A stretch of 64,000 bases of DNA from Ruminococcus sp. FMBCY1 (GTDB lineage Bacteria; Bacillota; Clostridia; Oscillospirales; Acutalibacteraceae), in NCBI RefSeq assembly GCF_023921805.1, contig NZ_CP074197.1:1798001-1862000 (forward strand), given 5' to 3'. Positions 35,626-44,264 of the stretch are shown one piece after another (position 1 is the first letter of the stretch; every line of letters starts with the position of its first letter). The notes under the pieces were generated by a model. The model was not told where the DNA came from. It saw only the letters and a program-made list of their open reading frames with translations, and made no database searches. The translations under genes were made by a program, and so were the position numbers.

Positions 35626-37161
35626 ATGCCACAATGGCTCAACGATTCGGTTTTCTATGAAATTTACCCGCAAAGCTTTTATGACACCAACGGTGACGGT
35701 ATCGGTGATATTAACGGTATCATCGAAAAACTCGACTATGTAAAAGGGCTCGGCTGTAACGCAATCTGGCTCAACCCCGTTTACGATTCACCGTTTATGG
35801 ACGCAGGTTATGATGTTCGTGACTACAAAAAGGTTGCTCCCCGCTACGGCACAAACGATGACCTCGTAAGACTTTTTGACGAGGCTCACAAAAAAGGAAT
35901 GAAAATTCTCCTTGACCTCGTTCCCGGCCACACATCGGACACTCACCCTTGGTTTTTAGAGTCTAAAAAAGCTCAAAAGAGTGAGTATACAAACCGTTAT
36001 ATCTTTACAAAATCAGTATGGGACGCACCGCCGCAGTACAGAATGATGTGCGGTATCTGCGAGCGTGACGGTAACTATTTGGTAAACTACTTCAGCTCAC
36101 AGCCTGCTCTCAACTACGGTTTTCACGAAATCACACATCCGGAGTGGCAGCTGCCGTGCGACCATCCGGACTGCCTTGCTACAGTAGAGGCAATCAAGGA
36201 CATTATGCGTTTCTGGCTTGATATGGGCGCAGACGGTTTCAGAGTTGATATGGCAGACTCGCTCGTAAAGAACGATGATGAAAAGGTTGCAACAGCAAAA
36301 ATCTGGCGTGGTATCCGTGAAATGCTCGACAAAGATTATCCTGAGGCTGCAATGGTAGCCGAATGGTGCAATCCCGAAAGAGCAATCAACAACGCAGGTT
36401 TCCATATGGACTTCTATCTTGACCACCACGGCAACGGTTACAGCAGACTTTTCCGTTACGGTGACGATGAGGGCAATAATGGTATTTTTAATCCAAACGG
36501 CAAGGGCGATATTAAGAACTTTACAGACGAATATCTCCCTGCTTATGAGCTTTCAAAGAATAACGGCTACATCAGTTTTATGACAAATAACCATGATATG
36601 CCGAGAATGACACACTACTTCGGTATGGATGCAATTAAACTTGCATATGCAATGATTTTCACTATGCCGGGTGTTCCGTTCCTTTACTACGGTGACGAAA
36701 TCGGTATGAAATATCAGGAAAACCTTGTAAGCAAAGAGGGCGGTTTCAGCCGTACAGGTTCGCGTACACCAATGCAGTGGAACAGCGGTAAAAACCTCGG
36801 CTTTTCTGCAAGCGATACACCTTACCTCCCTGTTGATACAGACGAAAACGCACCTACAGTTGAAAATCAGCAGAACAACCCTGACAGTATTTATAAGGTT
36901 GTTACAGACATTATTGCCATTCGTCACGCAAACGATGACCTTCACGGCAACGGTGATTTTGAAATGATTTTCGAGCCGGGTAAATTCCCGTTCGGATATA
37001 AGAGAGGCAAGTTTGTAATGCTCTTTAACCCACTCGGCAAAGACAGCGAAATCAAAATCAATGCTAAGGGCGCTAAAAAAGTATATGAAATCGGTACAAC
37101 AGAGGTTGCTGACAATAAGGTAAAAATGTCGGCACAGAGTTTTGCTATGCTTGAATTTTAA
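35626..37161 (+). CDS. GH13 alpha-glucosidase / alpha-amylase family enzyme
   Basis: This 511-residue cytoplasmic glycoside hydrolase family 13 enzyme acts on alpha-glucans or disaccharides. Conserved blocks are DLVPGHTSD near residues 104-112, the nucleophile Asp in DGFRVDMADS near 206, the acid/base Glu in MVAEWCNPE near 245, and the TNNHDMPR block near 320. There is no signal peptide. Subfamily (oligo-1,6-glucosidase or trehalose-synthase-like) cannot be fixed by eye. The ATG at 35626 is chosen because GAAAGG lies about 9 bases before it; the ATG at 35617 abuts that site. Confidence 0.9.
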   Translation: MPQWLNDSVFYEIYPQSFYDTNGDGIGDINGIIEKLDYVKGLGCNAIWLNPVYDSPFMDAGYDVRDYKKVAPRYGTNDDLVRLFDEAHKKGMKILLDLVPGHTSDTHPWFLESKKAQKSEYTNRYIFTKSVWDAPPQYRMMCGICERDGNYLVNYFSSQPALNYGFHEITHPEWQLPCDHPDCLATVEAIKDIMRFWLDMGADGFRVDMADSLVKNDDEKVATAKIWRGIREMLDKDYPEAAMVAEWCNPERAINNAGFHMDFYLDHHGNGYSRLFRYGDDEGNNGIFNPNGKGDIKNFTDEYLPAYELSKNNGYISFMTNNHDMPRMTHYFGMDAIKLAYAMIFTMPGVPFLYYGDEIGMKYQENLVSKEGGFSRTGSRTPMQWNSGKNLGFSASDTPYLPVDTDENAPTVENQQNNPDSIYKVVTDIIAIRHANDDLHGNGDFEMIFEPGKFPFGYKRGKFVMLFNPLGKDSEIKINAKGAKKVYEIGTTEVADNKVKMSAQSFAMLEF

Positions 37162-37180
37162 TAGATTTATTTAAAAGTTA

Positions 37181-37215
37181 CGGCGGCAATCCTATTCGGA
37201 TTACCGCCGTTTTTG
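37181..37215 (+). terminator. Terminator of the GH13 gene
   Basis: A 13-base stem with one mismatch (from 37180 with 37198-37210), followed by U5. Confidence 0.85.
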
Positions 37216-37225
37216 TTGATGATTA

Positions 37226-37290
37226 TTTGTCAAAGTCGGAGTAAATTATAGTTTAGCAAATTGCTTAAAGTTATCCCAATATTTAGAATA
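37226..37290. repeat. Dispersed intergenic repeat (degenerate copy)
   Basis: GGAGTAAATTATAGTTTAGC matches the first core of the repeat seen near 29040, 43490 (inverted) and 62403. The second core is decayed. Confidence 0.55.
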
Positions 37291-37328
37291 GAACATTGTT
37301 AATTAGGCTGTCCGGCTTGAATTAAAAT

Positions 37329-38657
37329 TTATGCATTAACATCTACATATTTTAATGTCATATTAACGCAAAACTTATTGTCGACATCAACAGCTTCAAA
37401 ATATCCGCCATAAACCTCTGCCATATTTCTCATTGAACGCAGTCCAATTCCTCCGCCTTTATGTTTTGTGTACTCATAGCCTCGGTCACTTTTCTTTAAA
37501 TCTCCGCAAAAATTATTCGTTGCAGCAATATAAATATAGTCGCCCTTATAGTCGATTGACAAATCAAAATATTTTCTGCCCTCGCTTATTGTTTTGCATG
37601 CGGAAATTGCATTTTCACTTAAGTTTCCTAAAATACCGCAGAAGTCAACTTCGGGTATTTCGGATTTAGGAGGCATATTTATTTTCCAAGTAATATCTAT
37701 TTCATTGTCAATTGCGCTTTGGCGGTAATAATTCAGCACTGCGTTTATAGCGTTACTGCTGCATAATCTTACGGGAGCAGTAATATTAAGTGCCTGATAA
37801 TACTTGCAAAGGTATTTTCTCAATGAGTCCAAATCGCCCTCGTCAAGCAAACCCTGCGCAAGATGTACCGAGTGTTTTAAATCGTGTCTGGCTTTTGCGG
37901 TTTGATTAATATATGTTTGCAGAGATTCGTTATAGCTTGTCTGTATTTCAAGCATAAAGTTCTGTTCTTCAAGCTTGGTCTTTTCAATTGTAGTTTTACT
38001 GAATATGTAAAACAGCGCAAATACCAATATATACAGCAAAAATATAATACTGTTAATCATTAACGCCTTTATGCCAATCAATCCCACACGCAAATTCAAA
38101 TATGTGATCGGTATGGAGTAAATATTTAACAGAGTTACAATAATCGGTAAAATCATAAATGAATACCAAAGCTTTTTATATTTAATGTTATCTATCATCC
38201 AGGAATAATATTTCAGCATAGGATACGCAAGTATTGCCATAAAGAACAAACTTATTCCCATAAACAGCAAATCAAACGAAAAACTTATTCCGTAATCCAT
38301 TTCCGGCTTATAAAACGATTCAATTTCATAAGTAAACAGTGAGAAAGTCGAAAACAGACATATAACGCTCAAAAACACAAACAGAGTTTTGGCAAAATCT
38401 GTTTTTACCGTATACCGAAACAGTAAAAAGCAGATTATCATATCGGGCATAAGCACCGTGTTTATCGTACGAATGTTAAAAAGTACCGTTATTAAAGAAG
38501 ATACCGTTGCAATAATTACAAAAGCCCCCGCCAAAAGCAAAGCAATTTTTTTAACCGAAAATTTAAGCTGATTTTTCATCGGCAAATAACACATTATACT
38601 TGCGGGAATGATTATAGAAAAAGAAAAAAGTCCCTTTAAAAATTCTATCCTATCCAT
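37329..38657 (-). CDS. GHKL sensor histidine kinase (Agr/AgrC-like)
   Basis: This 442-residue membrane kinase has about six to seven N-terminal membrane helices (residues 5-215), a coiled linker, and a cytoplasmic kinase core. The phospho-acceptor region is KARHDLKHSVHLAQ near residues 255-268, the N-box is LGNLSENAISAC near 345-356, and the glycine box is GGGIGLRSM near 407. This layout is that of AgrC-type peptide-sensing kinases. It starts 7 bases after the response-regulator stop. No AgrB/AgrD peptide genes are adjacent, so its ligand is unknown. Confidence 0.9.
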   Translation of the reverse strand: MDRIEFLKGLFSFSIIIPASIMCYLPMKNQLKFSVKKIALLLAGAFVIIATVSSLITVLFNIRTINTVLMPDMIICFLLFRYTVKTDFAKTLFVFLSVICLFSTFSLFTYEIESFYKPEMDYGISFSFDLLFMGISLFFMAILAYPMLKYYSWMIDNIKYKKLWYSFMILPIIVTLLNIYSIPITYLNLRVGLIGIKALMINSIIFLLYILVFALFYIFSKTTIEKTKLEEQNFMLEIQTSYNESLQTYINQTAKARHDLKHSVHLAQGLLDEGDLDSLRKYLCKYYQALNITAPVRLCSSNAINAVLNYYRQSAIDNEIDITWKINMPPKSEIPEVDFCGILGNLSENAISACKTISEGRKYFDLSIDYKGDYIYIAATNNFCGDLKKSDRGYEYTKHKGGGIGLRSMRNMAEVYGGYFEAVDVDNKFCVNMTLKYVDVNA

Positions 38658-38664
38658 ATTATCC

Positions 38665-39396
38665 TCAAATCCGCTGATTTTCCCTTAATTTTTTAAACAT
38701 ATGATCTCTTACCCGTTTCTCTATGATACTTTTTTCACGCACTTTTATCGAAAATCTTGTACCGTTGCCCATTATACAAAGAGCACCGTCAATGCGCTCA
38801 ATATAATCCGCATTAAGAACAACGCCACGGTTTACGGGTATAAATCTTTCGTCATTATCGGTAAGTTTTAAAAATTCATTCATAGTCATTCTTGTGCGGT
38901 ATGTCATACCGGACACAACAGAAATATTCAGATAATGTGCATCGGATTCAATAGACATAATCTCTTTGACAGAAATCATTACGGATTTTCTGTCGCAAAC
39001 AATCCGAATAAATTTTGCTTTATCTTTTATGTAAAAAGCCGCTTCGTCAAGAACTTTGTAAATTTGTTCAGGCATATACGGTTTTATTATATAGTGAAAC
39101 GCATGAACAGAAAAAGCCTGCATCATAAAGTCGGAACTTGTAGTAACAAAAACAATTACAATATCTTTGCTGATTTTTCTAAGCTCCTCGGCAAGCTCAA
39201 TTCCGTTAATAGGGCTCATATAAATATCTATAAATGCCGCATCATATAGATTTTCAATGCATTTATTTAAAAAATCTTGTCCGTTTAAAAAACAATCTAC
39301 CGAGCCTTGTTCACTTCTGATTGTAAAATATCCGTTGCACACACGGGCAAGAATATCCATATATCTTTGTTCATCGTCAATTACGGCGATTTTCAT
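38665..39396 (-). CDS. LytTR response regulator (AgrA-like)
   Basis: This 243-residue regulator has a receiver domain (acidic pocket VIDDEQ at the N-terminus; phospho-acceptor Asp in AFIDIYMSPINGIELAEEL near residue 56) and a C-terminal LytTR DNA-binding domain (about 135-235; FIPVNRGVVLNADYIERID). It should act with the kinase gene immediately downstream. The ATG at 39396 is chosen because GGTGGTG lies 6 bases upstream; a GTG at 39402 is also possible. Targets are unknown. Confidence 0.92.
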   Translation of the reverse strand: MKIAVIDDEQRYMDILARVCNGYFTIRSEQGSVDCFLNGQDFLNKCIENLYDAAFIDIYMSPINGIELAEELRKISKDIVIVFVTTSSDFMMQAFSVHAFHYIIKPYMPEQIYKVLDEAAFYIKDKAKFIRIVCDRKSVMISVKEIMSIESDAHYLNISVVSGMTYRTRMTMNEFLKLTDNDERFIPVNRGVVLNADYIERIDGALCIMGNGTRFSIKVREKSIIEKRVRDHMFKKLRENQRI

Positions 39397-39569
39397 TATC
39401 ACACCACCAAAAATAAATAACCTTTTTATAATTATAACACAAAACTTAAGAAATGTGCATTATTATAAAAAGGTTTGCTAAAAATGTATTATATGCCAAA
39501 AACAGTCGCCTAAGCGACTGCCTCTGGATTTAGAAGTTTTGAAATTAACGTGAAAACGTGAATAGCTGT

Positions 39570-39839
39570 TTAATTATTAATCTCTGCATCTGCAGTGTCG
39601 CCAAAGAAGTTAAAACGGAAGAGTTTGCTCTCGTCGTTTTTATTCTCGCAAATAATGCTTGCTTCGGCAATCTTACCGCCCTCAATGAGTTTTGTAAGAC
39701 CGACGATCTGGCAGAGTTTGCTTTTAAGATTTAATCTGTCGCCTTCGTTAGTAACGAGAAATACATTACCCTCGCAAGTATCAAGTACAGCGAGAAATTC
39801 GGCTACATCAATATTGTGTAAACTAAGAATAGGTGTCAT
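39570..39839 (-). CDS. Conserved-looking small protein, unknown
   Basis: This 89-residue soluble protein has no recognised family. The sequence alternates helices and strands (MTPILSLHNIDVAEFLAVL, then NVFLVTNEGDRLNLK) and contains an acidic C-terminus. The start at 39839 is supported by GGAGG 7 bases upstream. It is monocistronic. The strand EASIICENKND suggests a small alpha/beta fold, but nothing indicates a function. Confidence 0.65.
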   Translation of the reverse strand: MTPILSLHNIDVAEFLAVLDTCEGNVFLVTNEGDRLNLKSKLCQIVGLTKLIEGGKIAEASIICENKNDESKLFRFNFFGDTADAEINN

Positions 39840-39881
39840 AAAAAATTCCTCCAAAATGATAATATAAAATTGTTGTGCCAT

Positions 39882-40340
39882 TTACCATTTGGCAAAATAA
39901 TTATTTATGTTCGACCTAATTAAACCTTACTCGAGTAATCTGACTGTATAATCAGTCGATAGTCAAGCGGACTGTTTACTTGACAATTATTATTATAATC
40001 ACAATTCCATAAAAGTCAACAATTTTTTTTATAAAAATTTGTTGCAAAGTCAAATTAAATGTGAACAGCTTACAAAGTGGTGTATATAAATATATATATT
40101 ATGCACAAAAATCATTTGATAAACAAATTTGTTTGCTTATTAAAATTATAATGCTGTTAGTGAAAATAACTACCAAAATGGAAAGTTAAGCGTCAAAAAA
40201 TCACTTTTTTTACAAAAATAAAATTATTATATATTGAGATTTTTGCGGCTATGGGTTATAATTAATGCAGTAATTTATAATAAGGGTATGCTTTTTTAGA
40301 ATGAAATATCCGAAAATACAATAAAGGAATGGTACTTTAA
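39882..40340. other. AT-rich intergenic region with phosphohexomutase promoter
   Basis: About 460 bases without a gene. Near 39925-39990 there are overlapping short inverted repeats around GACTG/CAGTC, probably control sites for the small gene to the left. TTGAGA (40234-40239), 17 bases and TATAAT (40257-40262) form a good promoter for the phosphohexomutase. The middle is plain AT-rich sequence. Confidence 0.6.
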
Positions 40341-41843
40341 ATGTTAGACAAGTTTTATAAGCAGTTTAAAAGCGGTACAGACATCAGAGGCGTGGCAAGC
40401 GAGGGCGTTGAGGGTCAGCCCGTAAACCTTACCGATGATGTTGTGGCAAGAATGGCAGACGGCTTTGTGCTTTGGCTTTCAAAAAAGGTCAGCAAAGTGC
40501 CTGAAACTCTTACAATTTCTATCGGTCGTGACAGCCGAATTTCCGGCCCGCATATAGTTTCAATTTGCAGTGAGCGTTTTAAACGCTGCGGAGCAACCGT
40601 GCTGGATTGTTCGCTTGCATCTACTCCGTCAATGTTTATGACAACCGTTGACCTCGGTTGTGACGGTGCTTTGCAGATTACCGCAAGCCATCACCCGTTT
40701 AACAGAAACGGTCTAAAATTCTTCACCCGTGAGGGCGGTCTTGAGGGCAGTGATATCGAAGAAATCCTTGAGTATGCACAAAACGGCGAATCACCTGCCG
40801 AAAATTCTTGCGGCAAAATCAGAAAAGTTGATTATATGACCGATTATGCAAAGGGCCTTTGCAAAAAAATTAAAGAAGAAGTAAATGCGGAGGATTACGA
40901 TCATCCGCTTAAGGGCTTTAAGATTGTAGTTGATGCAGGTAACGGTGCAGGCGGTTTTTATGCCGATAAGGTACTTTCTGTACTCGGTGCGGATACAACA
41001 GGCAGTCGCTATCTTGAGCCTGACGGAATGTTCCCGAACCATATTCCGAACCCTGAAGACGCAACAGCTATGGCGTCAATCTGCGAGGCGGTAAAAGAGG
41101 CAAATGCCGACCTCGGCGTGATTTTTGACACTGATGTTGATCGTGGCGGTGCAGTTGACAGCAAGGGCAATGAAATTAACCGTAACCGCCTTGTTGCTGT
41201 AGCGGCTGCCATTGCACTTGAGGGTAACGAGGGCGGTACTGTTGTAACCGACTCTATCACTTCTTCCGGTCTTAAGGAATTTATTGAAAACACACTCGGC
41301 GGTCAGCATTACCGTTATCGCAGAGGTTATAAAAATGTTATCGACAAAGCACTCGAACTCAATGCACAGGGTATCAATTGTCCGCTTGCTATTGAAACCT
41401 CAGGTCATGCCGCAATGAAAGAAAATTATTTTCTTGATGACGGCGCATACCTTTGCACAAAGATAATTATTAAAGCGGCTCAAATGCGCAAAGAGGGCAA
41501 AGAGCTTGACGAGCTTACTGCGGCGCTTAAAGAACCTGTTGAAAGTAAAGAAGTCAGATTCAAAATCCTTGAGCCCGATTTCAGAGCCTGCGGCGAAAAG
41601 ATTATTAATGACCTTACCGCATATGCAATGGCGCAGAACGGCTGGAATGTTGCAAACGATAACCGTGAGGGTATAAGAGTATCATTCGATAAGGATAACG
41701 GTGACGGTTGGTTCTTGTTAAGACTTTCAGTGCACGACCCGATTATGCCGCTGAATATTGAGAGTGATTCGGTAGGCGGCGTAGATATTATTTACAACAA
41801 ACTTAATGAGTTTTTAAAGACTACAAGCGGTCTTGAGTTATAA
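40341..41843 (+). CDS. Phosphomannomutase/phosphoglucomutase
   Basis: This 500-residue alpha-D-phosphohexomutase interconverts hexose 1- and 6-phosphates. The catalytic phosphoserine motif is TASHHPFNRNGLKFF near residues 113-127. The metal loop is DTDVDRGG near 263, and the sugar-specificity loop is ETSGHAAMKEN near 353. All four domains appear present. It has its own promoter and a strong terminator. Substrate preference between glucose and mannose cannot be decided here. Confidence 0.92.
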   Translation: MLDKFYKQFKSGTDIRGVASEGVEGQPVNLTDDVVARMADGFVLWLSKKVSKVPETLTISIGRDSRISGPHIVSICSERFKRCGATVLDCSLASTPSMFMTTVDLGCDGALQITASHHPFNRNGLKFFTREGGLEGSDIEEILEYAQNGESPAENSCGKIRKVDYMTDYAKGLCKKIKEEVNAEDYDHPLKGFKIVVDAGNGAGGFYADKVLSVLGADTTGSRYLEPDGMFPNHIPNPEDATAMASICEAVKEANADLGVIFDTDVDRGGAVDSKGNEINRNRLVAVAAAIALEGNEGGTVVTDSITSSGLKEFIENTLGGQHYRYRRGYKNVIDKALELNAQGINCPLAIETSGHAAMKENYFLDDGAYLCTKIIIKAAQMRKEGKELDELTAALKEPVESKEVRFKILEPDFRACGEKIINDLTAYAMAQNGWNVANDNREGIRVSFDKDNGDGWFLLRLSVHDPIMPLNIESDSVGGVDIIYNKLNEFLKTTSGLEL

Positions 41844-41850
41844 TTTTATA

Positions 41851-41899
41851 AAAACACAGCAGTTCCAAGGTGTATTCTTCGGAACTGCTGTGTTTTTTA
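41851..41899. terminator. Bidirectional terminator after the phosphohexomutase
   Basis: A perfect 16-base stem (41851-41866 with 41881-41896) flanked by A and U tracts. It also serves the convergent anti-sigma-like gene. Confidence 0.93.
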
Positions 41900-41903
41900 A
41901 TAT

Positions 41904-42767
41904 TTAACTGTAATTTACCATATAATTTCCGTTTTCATTTATTGAAATATTTACATAAACAGTTTTTGTGGCATTGTTTTTATAATGCAATTCAAAGGTT
42001 AATGTATCTCCAAAATACTCATCAAAATTTTTGATACTGTCATACACTGTTTTTTCGGCATCGGAGTATGCTGTTCTATCCAGAATATTACTGTTATAAT
42101 CGGGTTCTTCCTTACCGGTTATAGACAGAATTTCTGTTGAAAATTTTTCGCAGGTGGGTCGCCATGTTATGAAACCGTTGTCTGAAATTTTAATATTTTC
42201 AAATGATTTTTGACCTGAAAAAACGGTTGAATCACTTTGATAAGATATGCAATTATTTTTTACTGTTACATTATAATATTCAACAGCATCGCTTGCAATG
42301 GAAAATTCTATACTGTCAGGCGATATATCAAATAAATCTTGTTTAATGATATTTCCGCTATAAGAAGTATCTCTTTCATCGTAAGGTGAACCGTCTGATT
42401 TAAAATCAACGGTATAAGTAATTGCATGAATACCCGTGTTGCTGTCAAGTAAAGTCTTTACAGGGCTTAATAAAACCTTTTGCTTTGAATTTTCACTGTT
42501 CTCTGATAAGACTTTAGGTAGGGAGTAAATGTGAAAGTCAGAACTGCGGTTAGTTGTACTTAAAACTTCGGAATTATTGACCGGCTTATTAAAATTATTT
42601 TTATATATGACTGCATAAGTAACGGAGACCGCACATAAACAGGCTGCAAGGCTTGCCCATATAATAATTTTTTTGCTTTTGGGTTTATAAACCAAAGAAG
42701 ATGCAATTATGTTTTCGTCAATATTGCTGATTGAATTATATAAGATTTCATCATTGTTTTTTTTCAT
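41904..42767 (-). CDS. Putative anti-sigma membrane protein
   Basis: This 287-residue protein has a short cytoplasmic N-terminus, one membrane helix (IIIWASLAACLCAVSVTYAV, about residues 31-50), and a large extracellular domain. It overlaps the sigma-factor gene by four bases and is therefore the likely cognate anti-sigma factor. The outer domain has no recognised family; repeated aromatic strands suggest a beta fold. The ATG at 42767 is supported by AAGGAGGG 9 bases upstream. Confidence 0.72.
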   Translation of the reverse strand: MKKNNDEILYNSISNIDENIIASSLVYKPKSKKIIIWASLAACLCAVSVTYAVIYKNNFNKPVNNSEVLSTTNRSSDFHIYSLPKVLSENSENSKQKVLLSPVKTLLDSNTGIHAITYTVDFKSDGSPYDERDTSYSGNIIKQDLFDISPDSIEFSIASDAVEYYNVTVKNNCISYQSDSTVFSGQKSFENIKISDNGFITWRPTCEKFSTEILSITGKEEPDYNSNILDRTAYSDAEKTVYDSIKNFDEYFGDTLTFELHYKNNATKTVYVNISINENGNYMVNYS

Positions 42768-43318
42768 AGAAATATGCCCTCCTTTTCGAGTGCCTGTTTT
42801 AAATTGTTTCTTAATCTGAAAAGTTTGCCTGAAAGTTTGTTTGAAGATGTGTTCCATTGCTTTGCAATGCTTTTTACAGATTCTCCTTGCCAATACCTCA
42901 ATATAAATAAAGCCTGTTCTTTTTTACTCAGAGTTAATAACCATTTATTAATTATTGGTGTAATTTCTTCAAGTTCATATTCGGTGTCTGTCTGTGGTAC
43001 TGATAATATATCTTCCATTTCGCTGAAAAGAATTTCAATACCTGCGTTTCTTTTTTGAGTATGGTTTTTCTTCCATATATCAAGTGCAATATTCCTTGTG
43101 ATTTTGCCTATGTATGCCTTAAAATTTTCAGGGTTATTAGGCGGAATTGAATTCCATATTTTAAGGTAAGTATCATTTTCACATTCATCGGTATCTTCAT
43201 TATTTGATAGAATGTTATATGCTATTTTTCGACAAAAAGAACTGTACTTGATTTTTGTTTCTTTTATAGATTGTTCCGATCTTGAAAAGTACAAATCAAT
43301 TATTTGTTTGTCATTCAA
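42764..43318 (-). CDS. ECF-type RNA polymerase sigma factor
   Basis: This 184-residue sigma-70-family factor has region 2 (about residues 20-90; NNEDTDECENDTYLKIWNSI is the core-binding and -10 recognition block) and region 4 (about 125-178; LSKKEQALFILRYWQGESV and SIAKQWNTSSNKLSGKLFRL). It directs transcription from alternative promoters and is probably held inactive by the membrane protein encoded by the overlapping downstream gene. A GGAGGG site precedes the ATG. Its targets are not identified. Confidence 0.9.
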   Translation of the reverse strand: MNDKQIIDLYFSRSEQSIKETKIKYSSFCRKIAYNILSNNEDTDECENDTYLKIWNSIPPNNPENFKAYIGKITRNIALDIWKKNHTQKRNAGIEILFSEMEDILSVPQTDTEYELEEITPIINKWLLTLSKKEQALFILRYWQGESVKSIAKQWNTSSNKLSGKLFRLRNNLKQALEKEGIFL

Positions 43319-43399
43319 TTAAATCCCTCCTTTTTAGCTTTCATATATATAGACGATATAATTATAAAAATATTCGTGAGCAATTTAGATTGTGCAAAC

Positions 43400-43503
43400 A
43401 AAAGTATTTGTGGGCTTTGCCCACACCCACAACCTTTGAAAAGGTTGACCAAACTTTTATAATTACCTGACGAAGTATTCAACTAAGCTATAATTTACCC
43501 CAA
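43400..43503. repeat. Dispersed intergenic repeat (longest copy)
   Basis: This is the most complete copy in the window. In reverse orientation it reads GGGGTAAATTATAGCTTAGT, then about 25 bases, then AATTATAAAAGTTTGGTCAA, then a GC-rich hairpin around GTGGGCAAAGCCCAC. Both cores match the copies near 29040 and 62403. Confidence 0.75.
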
Positions 43504-43526
43504 CACCAAAACCAACATAACAACTA

Positions 43527-43575
43527 AAAACACCGTCATTGTCGGACAGAACCGATAATGACGGTGTTTTGTTTT
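43527..43575 (-). terminator. Terminator of rpe
   Basis: A 19-base stem with one mismatch (43527-43545 with 43552-43570), U-rich on the minus strand. Confidence 0.9.
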
Positions 43576-43592
43576 TAAATATTATAAAATAA

Positions 43593-44246
43593 TTAATTTT
43601 CGGCAATAGCTTTAAGCTCTGCAATGGCTTTTGCGCTGTCTTCGGCTTTGAAAACAGCTGTGCCGGCAACACATACATCAACACCTGCATCGGCTGCCTG
43701 TTTGATTGTTGATGTGCTGATTCCGCCGTCTGCCTCAATAAGAACATCAAGACCACGCTTTGCGCACTCTGCTTTGATTTCCTGTACTTTCGGCAGCATA
43801 TCCGCCATAAAGCCCTGACCGCCAAAACCCGGTTCAACAGTCATAACGAGCACCATAAACAATTTGTCGAGATATGGGAAAACTGCGCTTGCAGGTGTGT
43901 TCGGCTTAATTACAAGTCCGGGTTTTATGCCGTTTTCTGTGATTTTATCAATAGTTTTGCTGATGTCGGAGTCGCTTTCTGCATGAAAAGTAATAATATC
44001 TGCGCCGGCTTTTGCAAAATCATCTATATACTTAAGCGGTTCTGAAATCATAAGATGTACATCAAATGGTTTTTCGGTGTAACTTCTTACCGCTTTTATT
44101 ACAGGTGCGCCGAATGTGAGGTTCGGCACAAAGTGGGCGTCCATAACATCAAGGTGCATATAGTCGGCACCGCATTTATCCATTTTTTCAATTTCTTCTC
44201 CCATTTTTGCAAAGTCACAAGAGAGGAGTGAAGGAGCAATTTTCAT
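43593..44246 (-). CDS. rpe: Ribulose-phosphate 3-epimerase
   Basis: This 217-residue TIM-barrel enzyme interconverts ribulose 5-phosphate and xylulose 5-phosphate. The signature blocks are LLSCDFAKMG at the start, YMHLDVMDAHFVPNLTFG near residues 30-47 (metal ligands His and Asp), MTVEPGFGGQGF near 135-150, and EADGGIS near 170. The length is exactly typical. It lies 18 bases after the P-type-ATPase-like gene on the same strand. Confidence 0.95.
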   Translation of the reverse strand: MKIAPSLLSCDFAKMGEEIEKMDKCGADYMHLDVMDAHFVPNLTFGAPVIKAVRSYTEKPFDVHLMISEPLKYIDDFAKAGADIITFHAESDSDISKTIDKITENGIKPGLVIKPNTPASAVFPYLDKLFMVLVMTVEPGFGGQGFMADMLPKVQEIKAECAKRGLDVLIEADGGISTSTIKQAADAGVDVCVAGTAVFKAEDSAKAIAELKAIAEN

Positions 44247-44264
44247 TTTGCAAACTTCCTTTCA

